Below, in pieces: positions 23,001-31,433 of a stretch of DNA of 31,509 nucleotides; positions within the stretch are counted from its first letter, which is position 1; each line of letters begins with the position of its first letter. A program made the translations under genes and the position numbers. The stretch is from Paulinella micropora. Lineage: Eukaryota > Cercozoa > Imbricatea > Euglyphida. Location of the stretch: NCBI GenBank assembly GCA_009731375.1, contig BJOX01000053.1, positions 411,817-443,325 of the forward strand. The letters run 5' to 3'. A model generated the notes under the pieces. The model saw only the letters and a list, made by a program, of their open reading frames with translations, made no database searches and was not told where the DNA came from.

Positions 23001-23150
23001 CGAATTCACTGAATTGATCGTGACTAACGACGGATCCCCGTAGTATTGGGGTCGGTACGAGTCATTGCAGTACGAGGGAAGGCTAGGGTGTAGTTCTAGC
23101 TGTGGGCGATGGAGAGACTGTGAAACGTAGCCATTGAGTGGCTGCGTCAT
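13438..23150 (-). CDS. Six-exon gene for a 1307-residue Pro-rich, probably nuclear protein with C-terminal C2HC finger
   Basis: Exons on the minus strand are 23150-21497, 21438-21282, 21234-20520, 15601-15498, 15358-14758 and 14130-13438. Total coding length is 3924 bases, a multiple of three, and every junction keeps phase. Residues 1-552 are rich in Pro, Ser, Gln and Tyr, with YSSE repeats, PPSP blocks separated by RRQ, and a basic PRRKRSR near the end. Residues 604-842 hold a Lys/Glu repeat, a Gln/Arg/Lys helix and a second basic cluster (PAAKKRSK). Residues 843-900 form a compact block with WVWYVLDK and VLWPNHAKLRLGG. Residues 900-1077 are acidic and Ser-rich, ending in GDVVYLKPFDELSGKL. 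Residues 1255-1275 are C-x2-C-x12-H-x3-C (CPICSTIF...LHGYSC), a C2H2 finger with Cys as the last ligand. Basic clusters and finger suggest a nuclear, possibly chromatin or transcription, role; I do not recognise the family. ATG 23150 is the first ATG after an in-frame TAG at 23183-23181. Confidence 0.78.
14131..14757 (-). other. Intron 5, probable GC-AG, with (CT)n-C-run-gap
   Basis: On the sense strand it starts GCAAGG and ends GCGCAG. It contains a (CT)n tract, N10 at 14622-14631, a C-run of about 25 and a GTCT/GTGT region. I see no coding in it. Confidence 0.6.
14758..15358 (-). CDS. Exon 5 of the six-exon gene
   Basis: Acceptor TGTTTATAG precedes 15358, taking two incoming bases to restore Arg before YEQHCLEGRLKFEGD. 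Reading from the ATG at 15378 instead gives an independent start with an in-frame TAA 15 bases upstream; splicing from exon 4 explains the frame better. The 3' end is CAG/GCAAGG at 14758, a consensus GC donor. A weaker GT donor (GGC/GTGTGT) nine codons... that is, 18 bases further on, also keeps phase 0. Confidence 0.72.
15359..15497 (-). other. Intron 4: almost pure pyrimidine with a 35-base C run
   Basis: On the sense strand it reads GTATCTCTTTCTC, (CT)n, 35 Cs (plus-strand G-run 15416-15450), CTCTCTCTC, then a 50-base tail to TATAG. Confidence 0.75.
15498..15601 (-). CDS. Exon 4 of the six-exon gene, short exon at the edge of the microsatellite
   Basis: 104 bases lie between ATGTATGTAG (acceptor, in the repeat) and CTGCCG/GTATCT (donor). 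Phase 0 in and two bases out match exon 3 and exon 5. It encodes VDGSQDWVWYVLDKQASRVL and continues to GIRC, a Trp-rich sequence with no low complexity inside 5 kb of repeats, which argues it is real. Confidence 0.75.
15602..20519. repeat. 4.9-kb CATA/CATT-type microsatellite filling intron 3 of the six-exon gene
   Basis: Tetra-, penta- and hexanucleotide blocks: CATA at both ends; GCATTACATT at 15650-15800; ACGTTA at 15720-15835; GGATTA then GATTA at 15905-16165; ACATTT/ACATGT at 16300-16800; CATTACATA, CATG and CGTACGTA blocks from 17150. Segments are duplicated at larger scale. The long reading frames of Met-Tyr-Val-Cys or Ile-His-Thr-Tyr repeats on both strands are compositional. A Tc1/mariner-like element interrupts the array at 19241-19968. 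Confidence 0.9.
19241..19968. mobile_element. Tc1/mariner-like nonautonomous element with perfect terminal inverted repeats
   Basis: Left end CAGTAGAGTCGGGCGAAAGA (19241) continues into CTCACG and a G-run. The right end at 19968 is its exact inverse complement, about 32 bases. Both sides have TA (19239-19240 and 19969-19970), the expected target duplication, and the termini are CAGT/ACTG as in many Tc1/mariner elements. The interior has a G-run (19266-19292), an N gap at 19302-19598, a C-run, and about 320 bases of unique sequence (19618-19935) without a transposase frame. The true length depends on the gap. It is inserted in the microsatellite intron. Confidence 0.8.
20520..21234 (-). CDS. 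Exon 3 of the six-exon gene
   Basis: Acceptor TTTTCAG precedes 21234. An alternative AG 14 bases upstream would create an immediate stop, so it is not used. Donor TTCG/GTATGT follows 20520; the GTATGT is the first unit of the TATG microsatellite. The exon opens with a Lys/Glu/Asn repeat from a 9-bp repeat, then a Gln/Arg helix, KIRIKKPPGFVMRKKE, and a basic PAAKKRSK. It ends in phase 0. Confidence 0.8.
21282..21438 (-). CDS. Exon 2 of the six-exon gene
   Basis: The acceptor is GTTGACAG before 21438 and the donor CGGCG/GTAAAC follows 21282. The 157 bases take one incoming base and leave two, matching both neighbours. It encodes a mixed charged segment (GFPKRKSRPSDF, then EDYDLEERDDG). The flanking introns are only 58 and 47 bases. 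Confidence 0.8.
21497..23150 (-). CDS. Exon 1 of the six-exon gene (Pro/Ser/Gln-rich)
   Basis: The exon ends AGAG/GTAATA at 21497, leaving one base of a split codon. The open frame continues upstream of the ATG to 23180, and GTGCAG there could act as an acceptor if a further exon exists. Internal repeats: five 12-bp YSSE units at about 22459-22521; a 57-bp duplication (19 residues) starting at 21745 and 21802; a 21-bp duplication encoding GLPSKVV twice at about 21655-21697; and degenerate PPSPPSP-RRQ units at 21925-22275. Confidence 0.75.
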
Positions 23151-23519
23151 CGACCGTCTGCTTTCAACAGTGTGCTGCACCTATCGGCTTGGATAGAGCA
23201 TGGGGTGTTGTTGTACGGTCAGTGGGTTTCGACCGGTTTTTGCGCTGGTTTCCCTCCGTTTTCGAAAGGCCGGATGTTGGCCCTTACCAAAAGCGGTCAA
23301 TTTTTGCAATCTTATTTTTGCCAGCCCTGACAAAAGGTTTTGTCCTCATGTTCCCGGGAATTATCTCTGAAGTGGTTTCTCTTTAATTTTTGTCTGTAGT
23401 CACCTTCCACCAATATGTCTGATCGATGCAGTTAGAAGTCAGTACTGAAGTCATCACGCAGACTGACGACCCGCTCAGCTAGGAGTAGTAGCCTGACGGC
23501 TCATAACAAATTCATAACA
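23151..23519. promoter_or_regulatory. Divergent intergenic region, candidate shared promoter
   Basis: About 370 bases separate the start codons of the minus-strand six-exon gene and the plus-strand PH gene. The sequence is unique, with no repeats. The arrangement implies both promoters lie here or further up one gene, but I cannot name a specific element. Confidence 0.4.
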
Positions 23520-23675
23520 ATGCCGAGTCCAAGGAGCTCAATGTCTTCTCAGAATGGGACGCCCAAACAAAAGCTGAGGAAGGGTAGTAATGAGAATGGG
23601 GCGTCGTCGAAACAACAGCTGAGGAAGGACCTCACCGCGATGAAGTCGAGTGTGGTGGGTACACCCATGTTGCAG
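23520..23675 (+). CDS. Exon 1 of the PH-domain gene
   Basis: It begins at ATG 23520 in the context AACAATGCC and ends TTGCAG/GTATTC, phase 0, 52 codons. It contains a direct repeat of AAGCTGAGGAAGG-like sequence (KLRK, QLRK). Confidence 0.65.
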
Positions 23676-24884
23676 GTATTCTAACTTCACCAGTACTTTC
23701 GCCAGTACTTTCACCACAACTCTCTATATACTCGTGAATGAGAAAGCGACAAACCAGACTCAGATAGCATGTCCACGTGAATAGGCGTACCTCAAAAAGG
23801 AAAGGAAAATGGCCGCGACGTTGTACCGTTCCTACTCCACACGCTACTTCGTGCTTTATCCCGGTACCTGTCTCTCCCTTCCTTTCTTCCTTTCCTTCCT
23901 TCCTTCCTACTTCCTTCCTTCCTTCCTACTTCCTTCCTTCCTTCCTTCCTGCCTTCCTTCCTTCCTTCCTCCCTCCCTCCCTTCTCCCTTCCTTCCCTTC
24001 CTTCCTTTCTTCTCGTTCCTCCTTCCTCTTGTCCTTTCTTCTGTCTTTTCTTTTCTGTCTCTTTCTTTCCTTCTTTTCTTCTTCCTTTCCTATACATGCA
24101 TATGTTATGTATACGTTAACGTTATATGTATGTCATGTCGTGTTATGTGTGTTATCTTATCTTAGCTTATCTTATCTTTTGTATTGTGTATTATTTTATA
24201 TTATATTATAAATGTAATATTACATTATATTATATTTTTTATATGTTATATGTTTGTGGGCGTGTCTTTGTTTTGTTCGTCCTAGGATTTCTTGTGTGGT
24301 CAGTGAAGAAAGGTGGGGAAATTATTGGAGTTCTTCCGTTAGAAAGTTTCCATTATGTGGCACATCTAGAAGATTACAGCGGTGGAAAGAAGTTCGATTT
24401 GCTCGTACATCAAACACCCCTCCAAAGACACACCTTTTCCCTTCTAGCCCGTTCTCGGGAGGACGCTGTCACTTGGGTCAAACATCTCAAGATTGCTCAG
24501 AAACACTTTGGCTCAAAGAAACCAAGCTTTGACACTACTGGCAAGTTCTGGAAGAATGTGGACCTCATGTTGACTGAGGCCGTCGCTGCGGCGCCAGGTT
24601 GGACCAATCATCTCAAAGAATACCTGGAAAAAAACACCCAAGCTGACGTTCTCTCTGCCAAAGCGGATATTTCCAATCCAGAGACCGGCTCTGAGCTGTT
24701 AGGCCGGGCAAAAAGCAAGTCGATGAGTCTATATCGGCCATCCAGCAACTTCACCATCACCACCGACGAGATTGAAGCACCAGCGCCACCGCCGGACGCG
24801 GAAGAGGCGGAACAGCATGCACTAGCAGTCGCCGAGGCCGAGGCCAAGCACGCGGCTGAAGTAAATATGATGCAACAGCAGTAG
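23520..24884 (+). CDS. Three-exon gene for a 277-residue PH-domain protein
   Basis: Exons are 23520-23675, 23785-23863 and 24286-24884; 156+79+599 bases give 278 codons with every junction in phase. Residues 1-52 are basic and Ser-rich (MPSPRSSMSSQNGTPKQKLR). Residues 53-150 form a pleckstrin-homology domain: AYLKKERK opens strand 1, RYFVLYP closes strand 2, FLVWSVKKGGEIIGVLPLE follows, then DYSGGKKFDLLV, HTFSLLARS, and EDAVTWVKHL with the invariant Trp at 142 in the closing helix. The role is probably phosphoinositide or membrane binding. The rest (151-277) is helical, Ala/Glu-rich near the end (EAEEAEQHALAVAEAEAKHA type). The stop is a TAG in the middle of a CAG tract. GAA/GTAAAT at 24860 could instead be a donor to further exons. 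It is divergent from the six-exon gene. Confidence 0.72.
23785..23863 (+). CDS. Exon 2 of the PH-domain gene (first PH strands)
   Basis: 79 bases between AATAG (acceptor) and CCCG/GTACCT (donor). It supplies AYLKKERKMAATLYRSYSTR and YFVLYP, exactly the missing start of the PH domain. One base is left over to join GA of exon 3 as Gly. Confidence 0.7.
23874..24091 (+). repeat. (TTCC)n pyrimidine tract in intron 2 of the PH gene
   Basis: A tetranucleotide TTCC/CTTC repeat with interruptions, wholly pyrimidine on the sense strand, occupies the first half of the intron. Confidence 0.9.
24286..24884 (+). CDS. Exon 3 of the PH-domain gene
   Basis: It opens after TCGTCCTAG and holds most of the PH domain and the C-terminal helices, ending at TAG 24882-24884. 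The intron before it (23864-24285) is TTCC/CTTC microsatellite followed by AT-rich DNA. Confidence 0.72.
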
Positions 24885-24903
24885 CAGCAGCAGCAGCAAC
24901 AAA

Positions 24904-24934
<31 letters not shown>

Positions 24935-24985
24935 ACAACAACAACATCAACAACAGCAACAAGCACAAACACTGACGCCAACTAT

Positions 24986-25042
<57 letters not shown>

Positions 25043-25129
25043 TACTACTGCGGCGACTTCTTCTTCTGCTTATTATTATTATTATTATTATTATCATTAT
25101 TATTATTATTATCATTATTATTATTATTA

Positions 25130-25167
<38 letters not shown>

Positions 25168-25170
25168 TTC
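24882..25170. repeat. CAG/CAA, ACT and ATT triplet arrays
   Basis: (CAG/CAA)n to about 24965, then (ACT)n at 24983-25045, then (TTA)n to 25167 with ATC interruptions. The first part continues the Gln frame of the PH gene beyond its TAG. Confidence 0.9.
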
Positions 25171-25359
25171 TTTCATTGAACATACCGGTCTATTTCTGGA
25201 CCAGTATTTTCATTGAACATACCGGCCCGTCTGGAAGTGTTGGAACTGCCCTTGCGGGGGTGTCCTTAGAGCTTATCGTCAATTCTTCGTACTCCCCTCA
25301 CGGGTGAGACGATGGAGGCGCATGTGCAGAAATGCATCAGCCATTGACAGAGAAGCACT
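25171..25359 (+). mobile_element. tRNA-derived SINE, 5'-truncated copy, subfamily with internal duplication
   Basis: It lacks the tRNA-like head but has the body, with the TTCATTGAACATACCGG segment present twice, and the 3' end GACAGAGAAGCACT running into (ATT)n. Diagnostic GCTTATCG is shared with the copy at 31113-31382. Confidence 0.8.
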
Positions 25360-25446
25360 ATTATTATTATTATTATCATTATCATTATTATCATTATTAT
25401 TATCATTATTATTATCATTATTATTATCATTATTATTATCATTATT

Positions 25447-25477
<31 letters not shown>

Positions 25478-25485
25478 TCATTATT

Positions 25486-25533
<48 letters not shown>

Positions 25534-25606
25534 GTTATTGTTATTATTGTTCTTATCGTTATTATTATTACTATTATTACTATTATTATTATTATTATTA
25601 TTGTTG

Positions 25607-25673
<67 letters not shown>

Positions 25674-25734
25674 TGTTGTTATTATTATTATTATTGTTAT
25701 TATTATTATTATTACCATTATTATTATTACCATT
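25360..25734. repeat. (ATT)n array between SINE copies
   Basis: ATT repeats with ATC, GTT and ACT interruptions form the tail of the preceding SINE and abut the next truncated copy. Confidence 0.9.
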
Positions 25735-25874
25735 TACCGGTCCGTCTGGAAGTGTTGGAACTGCCCTTGCGGGGGTGTCATTAGAGCCTATCGTCAATTC
25801 TTCGTACTCCCCTCACGGGTGAGACGATGGAGGCGCATGTGCAGATTTGCATCAGCCATTGACAGAGAAGCACT
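25735..25874 (+). mobile_element. tRNA-derived SINE, 5'-truncated copy, subfamily without duplication
   Basis: It starts abruptly at TACCGGTCCG after ATT repeats and ends GAAGCACT before (ATT)n. It has GCCTATCG, like the 26832 copy. Confidence 0.8.
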
Positions 25875-25960
25875 ATTATTACCATTATTATTATTATTAT
25901 TATTATTATTGTTATTGTTTTATTGTTATTATTATTATTATTATTATTATTTATTATTTA

Positions 25961-26004
<44 letters not shown>

Positions 26005-26037
26005 TATTACTATTTTTAATTACTATTATTATATTAC

Positions 26038-26071
<34 letters not shown>
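25875..26071. repeat. (ATT)n array
   Basis: ATT repeats with GTT, ACT and TTTA interruptions. Confidence 0.9.
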
Positions 26072-26072
<1 letters not shown>

Positions 26073-26245
26073 GGGAGTACATAGGCCATCGGTCCTTTCC
26101 ATGGGCTGATAGGTATAAAGCTCCTAGAGTAATGTTCTATGCCGTCACTTCCTTTATTCCACCGATTGGTGTGGAGACTTTCCTTATGGAATGGAGGACT
26201 GGATGCACATGGCCTTTTGGCTCAGCAATTGGCAGGAGATACACT
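26072..26245 (+). mobile_element. Second SINE-like repeat family, copy 1
   Basis: About 174 bases of nonrepetitive sequence sit between two (ATT)n tracts. Its 3' end (CATGGCC...GGCTCAGC, then ACACTATT) resembles the ends of the copy at 28067 and of the tRNA-derived SINE, but the 5' part is unrelated. Confidence 0.5.
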
Positions 26246-26332
26246 ATTATTATTATTATTATTATTATTACTATTACTATTACTATTACTATTATTATTA
26301 TTATTGTTGTTGTTGTTGTTGTTATTATATTA

Positions 26333-26370
<38 letters not shown>

Positions 26371-26613
26371 GTTATTATTATTATTATTATTATCATTATT
26401 ATCATTATCATTATTATTAAAATTATTATCATCATTATTATTATTATTACCATTATTATTATTATTACCATTATTTTATTATTATTATTATTATTATTAT
26501 TAGTAGTAGTACTAGTAGTACTAGTAGTACTAGTAGTACTAGTACTAGTAGTACTAGTAGTACTAGTAGTACTAGTAGTAGTACTAGTGGTACTAGTGGT
26601 ACTAGTAGTAGTG

Positions 26614-26683
<70 letters not shown>

Positions 26684-26709
26684 TAGTAGTAGTAGCAGTA
26701 GTATTTTTA

Positions 26710-26784
<75 letters not shown>

Positions 26785-26791
26785 GTTGTTG

Positions 26792-26831
<40 letters not shown>
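26246..26831. repeat. ATT, AGT and ACTAGT triplet arrays
   Basis: (ATT)n to about 26500, then AGT/ACTAGTAGT at 26501-26703, then (ATT)n again up to the next SINE. Confidence 0.9.
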
Positions 26832-27062
26832 GGACACCGTGATAGCCCAGTGGTCAAGTTCTACCATCTGGGCCCTGTCGCCAGTTCGATTCCCGTCGGT
26901 GCCACCAGTATTTTCATTGAACATACCGGTCCGTCTGGAAGTGTTGGAACTGCCCTTGCGGGGGTGTCATTAGAGCCTATCGTCAATTCTTCGTACTCCC
27001 CTCACGGGTGAGACGATGGAGGCGCATGTGCAGAAATGCATCAGCCATTGACAGAGAAGCAC

Positions 27063-27063
<1 letters not shown>
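26832..27063 (+). mobile_element. tRNA-derived SINE, full-length copy
   Basis: The head GGACACCGTGATAGCCCAGT has an RNA polymerase III A-box-like TAGCCCAGTGG, with a B-box-like AGTTCGATTCC about 35 bases on. The head ends GGTGCCACCA like a tRNA acceptor. Body and GAAGCACT end follow, then (ATT)n. The head does not fold as a clean tRNA, so it is a SINE, not a tRNA gene. Confidence 0.85.
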
Positions 27064-27284
<221 letters not shown>

Positions 27285-27418
27285 GGACACCGTGATGGCC
27301 CAGTGGTCAAGTTCTACCATCTGGGCCCTGTCGCCAGTTCGATTCCCGTCGGTGCCACCAGTATTTTCATTGAACATACCGATCCGTCTGGACCAGTATT
27401 TTCATTGAACATACCGGN
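27285..27418 (+). mobile_element. tRNA-derived SINE, 3' part lost in gap
   Basis: The full tRNA-like head is present (GGACACCGTGATGGCCCAGT), then the body with its TTCATTGAACATACCG segment twice, cut by the N gap starting at 27419. Confidence 0.8.
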
Positions 27419-28066
27419 NNNNNNNNNNNNNNNNNNNNNNNNNNNNNNNNNNNNNNNNNNNNNNNNNNNNNNNNNNNNNNNNNNNNNNNNNNNNNNNNNN
27501 NNNNNNNNNNNNNNNNNNNNNNNNNNNNNNNNNNNNNNNNNNNNNNNNNNNNNNNNNNNNNNNNNNNNNNNNNNNNNNNNNNNNNNNNNNNNNNNNNNNN
27601 NNNNNNNNNNNNNNNNNNNNNNNNNNNNNNNNNNNNNNNNNNNNNNNNNNNNNNNNNNNNNNNNNNNNNNNNNNNNNNNNNNNNNNNNNNNNNNNNNNNN
27701 NNNNNNNNNNNNNNNNNNNNNNNNNNNNNNNNNNNNNNNNNNNNNNNNNNNNNNNNNNNNNNNNNNNNNNNNNNNNNNNNNNNNNNNNNNNNNNNNNNNN
27801 NNNNNNNNNNNNNNNNNNNNNNNNNNNNNNNNNNNNNNNNNNNNNNNNNNNNNNNNNNNNNNNNNNNNNNNNNNNNNNNNNNNNNNNNNNNNNNNNNNNN
27901 NNNNNNNNNNNNNNNNNNNNNNNNNNNNNNNNNNNNNNNNNNNNNNNNNNNNNNNNNNNNNNNNNNNNNNNNNNNNNNNNNNNNNNNNNNNNNNNNNNNN
28001 NNNNNNNNNNNNNNNNNNNNNNNNNNNNNNNNNNNNNNNNNNNNNNNNNNNNNNNNNNNNNNNNNN
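27419..28066. other. Assembly gap
   Basis: 648 N. Nothing can be said about the content. Confidence 0.99.
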
Positions 28067-28268
28067 CTCACGCGGGGAAGATCAATCATTTGTAGTTGAT
28101 TTCCTGCAAGGTACCCGACACTGTGCGGGTAGTAGGGACTTCCTTTTGGGGCCTTCTATGCAGGATGGTTAGAGTCACTCTTCCCTCCCCAACATACTCA
28201 CTGTAGTCCCTGTTGGGTCGAGGGATGGAGGCGCATGGCCCTCGGGCTCAGCCATGACAGATCAATAT
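28067..28268 (+). mobile_element. Second SINE-like repeat family, copy 2, 5' end in gap
   Basis: About 200 bases of unique-looking sequence end GGATGGAGGCGCATGGCCCT, then CGGGCTCAGCCATGACAG, then (ATT)n. The GGATGGAGGCGCATG and CAGCCATTGACAG-like words are shared with the 3' end of the tRNA-derived SINE. No tRNA head is visible because of the gap. Confidence 0.55.
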
Positions 28269-28633
28269 ATATTATTATTATTATTACTATTAGTAGTAGT
28301 AGTAGTAGTAGTAGTAGTAGGAGTACAAGTAGTAGTAGTAGTATCATCATCATCATCATCGTCATCATCATCATTTTTGTTGTGGTTGTTATTGTTGTTG
28401 TAGTCGTCGTCGCTGTTGTTATTGTTGTTGTTTTGTTGTTGTTTGTTGTTGTTGTTGTTGTTGTTGTTTTTGTTGTTGTTGTTGTCGTCGTCGTTGTTGT
28501 TGTTATTGTTGTTGTTATTGTTGTTGTTGTTGTTGTTGTTGTTGTTAATGCTGCTGCTGTTGGTGGTGCTGCTATTCCTGCAGCTGCTTGCTACTACTAA
28601 TCCTACTACTTACTACTACTACTACTACTACTT

Positions 28634-28664
<31 letters not shown>

Positions 28665-28701
28665 TACTGCCATTACTACTACTACGGCGACTATTACTAC
28701 G

Positions 28702-28756
<55 letters not shown>

Positions 28757-28801
28757 TTGCTGCTGCTGCTACTACCACTACGACTACTACTACTACTACT
28801 G

Positions 28802-28870
<69 letters not shown>

Positions 28871-28884
28871 TACTACTACCACTA

Positions 28885-28927
<43 letters not shown>

Positions 28928-28957
28928 TACTGCCATTACTACTACTACGGCGACTAT

Positions 28958-28997
<40 letters not shown>

Positions 28998-29082
28998 GCT
29001 ACTACTATTGCTGCTGCTGCTGCTACTACCACTACGACTACATACTACTACTGCTACTACTACTACTACTACTACTACTACT

Positions 29083-29115
<33 letters not shown>

Positions 29116-29245
29116 TACTACTACTACTACTACTACTACTGCTGCTGCTGCTACCACCTGCTACTACTACTAATACTACTACTACTACTACTACCACTAC
29201 TACTACTTACAATTATTAAAATAATAATAATAATTATAAAAACAA

Positions 29246-29296
<51 letters not shown>

Positions 29297-29309
29297 CAGT
29301 AGCAGTAGC

Positions 29310-29341
<32 letters not shown>

Positions 29342-29425
29342 AAGTAGAAGTAGAAGTAGTAGTAGAAGTAGTAGTAGAAGTAGTAGTTAGTAGTAGTAGT
29401 AGCAGTAGTAGTAGTAGTAGTAGTG

Positions 29426-29469
<44 letters not shown>

Positions 29470-29700
29470 CGTAGTAGTAGTCGTAGCAGTCGTAGTAGTC
29501 GTAGTCGTAGTAGTCGTAGAAGAAGAAGAAAGAAGAAGAAGAAGAAGAAGAGAAAGAAGAGGAGGAGGAGGAGGAGAAGAAGAAGAAGAAGCAGAAGAAG
29601 AAGAAGAAGAAGAAGAAGAAGAAGAAGAAGAAGAAGAAGAAGAAGAAGAAGAAGAAGAAGAAGAAGAAGAAAGAAGGAAGAAAGAAAGAAAGAATAAAGA
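28269..29700. repeat. Compound triplet array (AGT, CAT, GTT, TAC, AGT, AAG)
   Basis: Blocks in order: ATT/AGT to 28330; CAT to about 28375; GTT to about 28550; TAC at about 28590-29215; a short AAT stretch; AGT at 29247-29515; AAG to 29700. Within the TAC block a longer segment (marker TTCTACTACTGCC at 28659 and 28922) is duplicated at about 250-263 bp. No coding. Confidence 0.95.
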
Positions 29701-29860
29701 ATAGTAAATAGTAAAAATATTAAATAGTAAATAGTAAATAGTAAATAGTTATAGTAGTAATAGTAGTAGTAGTAGTAATAATGATAATAATAATATAATA
29801 ATCATAATAATCATAATAATAATCATAATAATAATCATAATAATAATCATAATAATAATC

Positions 29861-29892
<32 letters not shown>
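29701..29892. repeat. AT-rich repeats (AGTAAAT, then ATA/ATC)
   Basis: An AGTAAAT repeat at 29700-29750, then (AAT)n with ATC interruptions leading into the minus-strand SINE tail. Confidence 0.9.
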
Positions 29893-29893
<1 letters not shown>

Positions 29894-29963
29894 GTGCTTC
29901 TCTGTCAATGGCTGATGCATTTCTGCACATGCGCCTCCATCGTCTCACCCGTGAGGGGAGTAC
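29893..29963 (-). mobile_element. tRNA-derived SINE, minus strand, cut by gap
   Basis: The 3' end of the element (reverse of GAAGCACT, CATCAGCCATTGACAG and CTCACGGGTGAGACG) precedes an N gap. The (AAT)n tail lies to its left. Confidence 0.8.
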
Positions 29964-30838
29964 NNNNNNNNNNNNNNNNNNNNNNNNNNNNNNNNNNNNN
30001 NNNNNNNNNNNNNNNNNNNNNNNNNNNNNNNNNNNNNNNNNNNNNNNNNNNNNNNNNNNNNNNNNNNNNNNNNNNNNNNNNNNNNNNNNNNNNNNNNNNN
30101 NNNNNNNNNNNNNNNNNNNNNNNNNNNNNNNNNNNNNNNNNNNNNNNNNNNNNNNNNNNNNNNNNNNNNNNNNNNNNNNNNNNNNNNNNNNNNNNNNNNN
30201 NNNNNNNNNNNNNNNNNNNNNNNNNNNNNNNNNNNNNNNNNNNNNNNNNNNNNNNNNNNNNNNNNNNNNNNNNNNNNNNNNNNNNNNNNNNNNNNNNNNN
30301 NNNNNNNNNNNNNNNNNNNNNNNNNNNNNNNNNNNNNNNNNNNNNNNNNNNNNNNNNNNNNNNNNNNNNNNNNNNNNNNNNNNNNNNNNNNNNNNNNNNN
30401 NNNNNNNNNNNNNNNNNNNNNNNNNNNNNNNNNNNNNNNNNNNNNNNNNNNNNNNNNNNNNNNNNNNNNNNNNNNNNNNNNNNNNNNNNNNNNNNNNNNN
30501 NNNNNNNNNNNNNNNNNNNNNNNNNNNNNNNNNNNNNNNNNNNNNNNNNNNNNNNNNNNNNNNNNNNNNNNNNNNNNNNNNNNNNNNNNNNNNNNNNNNN
30601 NNNNNNNNNNNNNNNNNNNNNNNNNNNNNNNNNNNNNNNNNNNNNNNNNNNNNNNNNNNNNNNNNNNNNNNNNNNNNNNNNNNNNNNNNNNNNNNNNNNN
30701 NNNNNNNNNNNNNNNNNNNNNNNNNNNNNNNNNNNNNNNNNNNNNNNNNNNNNNNNNNNNNNNNNNNNNNNNNNNNNNNNNNNNNNNNNNNNNNNNNNNN
30801 NNNNNNNNNNNNNNNNNNNNNNNNNNNNNNNNNNNNNN
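29964..30838. other. Assembly gap
   Basis: 875 N inside the SINE/AAT region. Confidence 0.99.
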
Positions 30839-30895
30839 ATAATAATAATAGTAATAATAATGATAATGATAATGATGATGATAATGATGATAATG

Positions 30896-30929
<34 letters not shown>

Positions 30930-30932
30930 TAA
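30839..30932. repeat. (AAT)n array
   Basis: AAT repeats with GAT interruptions, forming the tail of the next minus-strand SINE. Confidence 0.9.
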
Positions 30933-31015
30933 TAGTGCTTCTCTGTCAATGGCTGATGCATTTCTGCACATGCGCCTCCATCGTCTCACCCGTGAGGGGA
31001 GTACGAAGAATTGAC
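30933..31015 (-). mobile_element. tRNA-derived SINE, minus strand, cut by gap
   Basis: The same 3' segment as the copy at 29893, up to GAATTGAC, then a 33-N gap to 31048. Confidence 0.8.
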
Positions 31016-31048
31016 NNNNNNNNNNNNNNNNNNNNNNNNNNNNNNNNN

Positions 31049-31112
<64 letters not shown>
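31016..31112. repeat. Small gap and (AAT)n array
   Basis: N at 31016-31048, then pure AAT repeats. Confidence 0.9.
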
Positions 31113-31114
<2 letters not shown>

Positions 31115-31382
31115 GTGCCTCTCTGTCAATGGCTGATGCATTTCTGCACATGCGCCTCCATCGTCTCACCCGTGAGGGGAGTACGAAGAATTGACGATAA
31201 GCTCTAATGACACCCCCGCAAGGGCAGTTCCAACACTTCCAGACGGGCCGGTATGTTCAATGAAAATACTGGTCCAGAAATAGACCGGTATGTTCAATGA
31301 AAATACTGGTGGCACCGACGGGAATCGAACTGGCGACAGGGCCCAGATGGTAGAACTTGACCACTGGGCTATCACGGTGTCC
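31113..31382 (-). mobile_element. tRNA-derived SINE, full-length minus-strand copy with internal duplication
   Basis: It reads in reverse from GGACACCGTGATAGCCCAGT at 31382 through the B-box-like TTCGATTCC, two TTCATTGAACATACCGG segments and the body to GAGGCACT at 31113. It is flanked on both sides by AAT repeats. With 25171-25359 it defines the duplicated subfamily. Confidence 0.88.

Positions 31383-31433
<51 letters not shown>

Noticed and set aside
26832-26907. Functional tRNA gene
   Set aside because: The acceptor and T-arm words are present, but D and anticodon stems do not fold properly. The head recurs with the same body and ATT tail in other copies, which is SINE behaviour.
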